This document shows positions 61,927-64,000 of a stretch of 64,000 bases of DNA, piece by piece. Each line of letters begins with the position of its first letter. Position 1 is the first letter of the stretch. The stretch comes from Bradyrhizobium sp. JYMT SZCCT0428 (GTDB lineage: Bacteria > Pseudomonadota > Alphaproteobacteria > Rhizobiales > Xanthobacteraceae). The notes under the pieces were generated by a model. That model was not told the origin of the DNA. It did no database searches and worked only from the letters and a program-made list of their open reading frames with translations. Location: positions 62,001 to 126,000 of the forward strand of contig NZ_JAFCLS010000020.1 in assembly GCF_018131075.1 (NCBI RefSeq). The letters are read 5' to 3'. The translations under genes were made by a program, and so were the position numbers.

Positions 61927-62791
61927 AGGCGACCCGCTGGCGCCCCATCGCGGGCGCCTGCTCGGGCTCGCCTATCGCATGCTCGGCAGCCGCAGCGACG
62001 CCGAAGACATCGTGCAGGATGCTTACCTCCGCTTTGCCGGCGCACACGACGTTCACAACCCCGAGGCCTTTCTCGTCACCATCGTGACGCGGCTTTGCCT
62101 CGACCGGCTGAAGAGCGCGAAAGCACGGCGGGAAGTCTATGTCGGGCCCTGGCTGCCCGAGCCCGTCTGCGATGCGGAGGGTCTTTCGCCCGACGCGGCG
62201 ACGGAACTCGCCGATGACCTTTCGTTTGCGTTGCTACTGGCGCTGGACCGGCTGTCGCCGATGGAGCGCGCGGCGTTCCTGCTGCACGACGTCTTCGACA
62301 CGCCGTTTGCCGAGATCGCCGCCATGCTCGACCGGTCAGAGGCATCGTGCCGGCAACTCGCAACCCGGGCCCGCCGCGCGGTGCGCGACGAGCGTCCCGC
62401 GCCGGCCGCAACGCCTGATACTCACGCCCGCCTGCTGATGGCGTTCGGTGAGGCCGTAACCAGCGGCAATGTGGCGCGTCTGGCCGAACTGCTGCGCGAA
62501 GACGCGGTTGCGATCACCGATGGCGGCGGCCGCAAGACAGCCGCACGCAATCCGATCCACGGCGCCGACAAGATCGCCCGCTTCTTCATCGGCCTTGCGG
62601 CCAAGAATCCCGGACACCAGCTTCGCGTCGAACCGGCTGTCATCAACGGTGCCGTCGGCGCCCTGTTCTATGTCGACGGCGAACTCGATCACACGCTGAG
62701 CATGGCGATCGACGGGGAGCGGATCGCGGCGATCTATATCGTCCGCAATCCCGACAAGCTGCGGCACCTGCTGCCGGCTTCCCGGCACTAA
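61898..62791 (+). CDS. ECF41-family RNA polymerase sigma factor with SnoaL-like C-terminal domain
   Basis: The 297-residue protein has sigma region 2 (LAYRMLGSRSDAEDIVQDAYLRF), region 4 (LSPMERAAFLLHDVFDTPFAEIAAMLDRSEASCRQLATRAR) and a SnoaL/NTF2-like C domain from about residue 175. The ECF41 marks are all present: WLPEP (85-89) in the linker, DGGGR (208-212), and NPDKL (284-288). In this family the C domain modulates activity in place of an anti-sigma factor. The ATG at 61898 is chosen, with GGTGG 9 nt upstream; 61889 and 61904 are alternatives. Confidence 0.93.
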   Translation: MSMSSNRPLEGDPLAPHRGRLLGLAYRMLGSRSDAEDIVQDAYLRFAGAHDVHNPEAFLVTIVTRLCLDRLKSAKARREVYVGPWLPEPVCDAEGLSPDAATELADDLSFALLLALDRLSPMERAAFLLHDVFDTPFAEIAAMLDRSEASCRQLATRARRAVRDERPAPAATPDTHARLLMAFGEAVTSGNVARLAELLREDAVAITDGGGRKTAARNPIHGADKIARFFIGLAAKNPGHQLRVEPAVINGAVGALFYVDGELDHTLSMAIDGERIAAIYIVRNPDKLRHLLPASRH

Positions 62792-62807
62792 CCGGCAAGC
62801 CCGGCGA

Positions 62808-63761
62808 TCAGCCGAGCTTCACCGCGTACGGCAACGGCTTGCCGGCGAAATACGCCTCGAGATTGGCCATCACGCAGTCCTGCATCGCCACGTGCGATTC
62901 CAGCGTGTGGCCGCCGATATGCGGAGACAATACGACGTTCGGCAGCGCCGTCAGCGCGTCCGGCGCATGCGGCTCCCTGGCGTAGACGTCGAGGCCGGCG
63001 CCGGCGATGGTCTGGTCGGTCAGCGCCGCGACCAGCGCCTGCTGATCGATCACCGAGCCGCGTGCGATATTGATGACGTAGCCGTCCTTGCCGAGCCTGT
63101 TCAGGATACTGGCATCGACCACGTGGTGGGTGTCGCTGCCGGCACGAACCGCGATGACAAGCACGCTGCACCATTCCGCGAGCGCCTCGAGCGCCGGAAA
63201 ATATTGATACGGCACGTCGTGCTGGCTGCGGCTGAAATAGCCCACTTCGGTCTCGAAGGCCGCGACACGCGCGGCGATCTTGCGGCCGATCTCCCCCATG
63301 CCGTAGACGCCGATTTTACGCCCGAGCATGCCGGCCTGCGGACGCATCATCGGCGACGGCTTTGCGCCGGCCCAGCTACCGCTGCGCACGTAATCGTCGG
63401 CCACCAGCAAGCGCCGGGTCGCGGCCAGCATCAGCGTCACCGCAATGTCCGCCACCGAGGCGGCATTCGCGCCCGGACTGTGGCCGAGCACAATCCTGCG
63501 CTTGGCAACGGCCGCGAGATCGACGCCATCATATCCGGTGCCGTAACAGACGACGGCGGCCAGTTTCGGCATCTGGTCCATCGTATCGGCGCTGAGCGGT
63601 GTGCCGCCTGCCGTGATCATCGCCCGAATACCGGAGAGTTGTTCGGCCGAGAACGTCTCGTTCGGTGGCTTGCCCGCGGCGTCCAGCAGTTCGTAGCGCT
63701 CACCGATCCGCACCATCAGGGCTTTCGGGAAGCGCGAATAGACCAGGACCTTCTCGGGCAT
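62808..63761 (-). CDS. D-2-hydroxyacid dehydrogenase
   Basis: The 317-residue NAD(P)-dependent dehydrogenase has the nucleotide-binding GVYGMGEIGRKIA (151-163) and the catalytic triad Arg234 (NIARGSVID), Glu263 (YAREP) and His281 (SPHIGG). It interconverts a D-2-hydroxyacid and its 2-oxoacid, possibly glyoxylate/hydroxypyruvate. The ATG at 63761 follows AGGGAAAG; seven more residues are possible upstream. It lies downstream of the rplA terminator, converging on the sigma-factor gene. Confidence 0.88.
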   Translation of the reverse strand: MPEKVLVYSRFPKALMVRIGERYELLDAAGKPPNETFSAEQLSGIRAMITAGGTPLSADTMDQMPKLAAVVCYGTGYDGVDLAAVAKRRIVLGHSPGANAASVADIAVTLMLAATRRLLVADDYVRSGSWAGAKPSPMMRPQAGMLGRKIGVYGMGEIGRKIAARVAAFETEVGYFSRSQHDVPYQYFPALEALAEWCSVLVIAVRAGSDTHHVVDASILNRLGKDGYVINIARGSVIDQQALVAALTDQTIAGAGLDVYAREPHAPDALTALPNVVLSPHIGGHTLESHVAMQDCVMANLEAYFAGKPLPYAVKLG

Positions 63762-63788
63762 GTTGTTCTTTCCCTGTCGCAAAGCAAA

Positions 63789-63816
63789 GGGCGGAACCGG
63801 TCACCCGATTCCGCCC
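63789..63816 (-). terminator. Probable terminator after rplA
   Basis: On the minus strand GGGCGGAA pairs with TTCCGCCC around a 12-nt loop, followed by TTTGCTTT. It lies about 27 bp after the rplA stop, so rplA transcription likely ends before the hydroxyacid dehydrogenase gene. Confidence 0.7.
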
Positions 63817-63842
63817 CGTTTTCTCATCAGTGCCGCAAGACC

Positions 63843-64000
63843 TTAACCGAGCAGTGTGCCCGGCTCGACCTTGACGCCCGGGCCCATGGTGGAGGAGACC
63901 GCCACGCGCTGGATGTAGGTGCCCTTGGAGCCGGCGGGTTTCGCCTTGGAGACCGCATCCGCGAGCGCCTTGACGTTCTGCACCAGCTTCTCTTCGGTGA
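63843..64000 (-). CDS. rplA: 50S ribosomal protein L1, C-terminal fragment (5' end outside window)
   Basis: The visible 52 residues, TEEKLVQNVKALADAVSKAK, GTYIQRVAVSSTMGPGVKVEPGTLLG, are the end of L1, with the conserved SSTMGPG motif. The rest of the gene is beyond the window. It is followed by a terminator-like hairpin and not by rplJ. Confidence 0.95.
   Translation of the reverse strand, partial: TEEKLVQNVKALADAVSKAKPAGSKGTYIQRVAVSSTMGPGVKVEPGTLLG

Overview
The window reads as a GC-rich alphaproteobacterial chromosome, most likely Bradyrhizobium or a close relative in the Bradyrhizobiaceae/Nitrobacteraceae. Support comes from the protein sequences (ATP12 chaperone, two-PDZ Do-type protease, Bug-type binding protein, ribosomal protein lengths), from alphaproteobacterial promoter spacing, and from several palindromic intergenic repeats of a kind I know from this group. 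No tRNA, rRNA, CRISPR array, insertion sequence or prophage was seen.

Layout. Positions 1-22500 are a mixed metabolic region: an alpha/beta-hydrolase fragment, an acyl-CoA carboxylase beta subunit, secreted hydrolases, a chimeric NAD(P)-binding/class D beta-lactamase gene beside a TetR regulator, a FliK-like/FlhB-C-like pair, an ATP12 chaperone, an amidohydrolase broken by one stop codon, an RluC-type pseudouridine synthase, a translationally coupled degQ-rarA-TPR operon, an HxlR/quinone-reductase pair, a Bug protein with an amidase, a Gly/Tyr-rich secreted protein and an SDR. Positions 22531-43227 hold one very long leftward array: rpsL-rpsG-fusA-tuf, then the S10, spc and alpha clusters down to rplQ, ended by a strong terminator. 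Positions 43478-50284 hold four accessory genes (FAD oxidoreductase, ABC exporter, oxidase-methyltransferase fusion, LuxR regulator). Positions 50457-64000 hold rpoC, rpoB, rplL, rplJ and the 3' end of rplA, all leftward, with an ECF41 sigma-factor operon and a 2-hydroxyacid dehydrogenase lying between rplJ and rplA.

How it works together. The ribosomal and RNA polymerase genes make the core of transcription and translation. The array includes secY and adk as usual, but with two departures. A second, shorter SecY-like gene is fused by 4-bp overlaps between secY and adk; it lacks most of the plug and the Arg357 equivalent. Adk also carries a 90-residue Lys/Ala-rich histone-H1-like tail. These two, the chimera at 3709-4911, the oxidase-methyltransferase fusion at 46826-48880, and the ECF41 operon with its own predicted promoter are the most interesting items. 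All functional statements come from reading the sequence; no database search was run.
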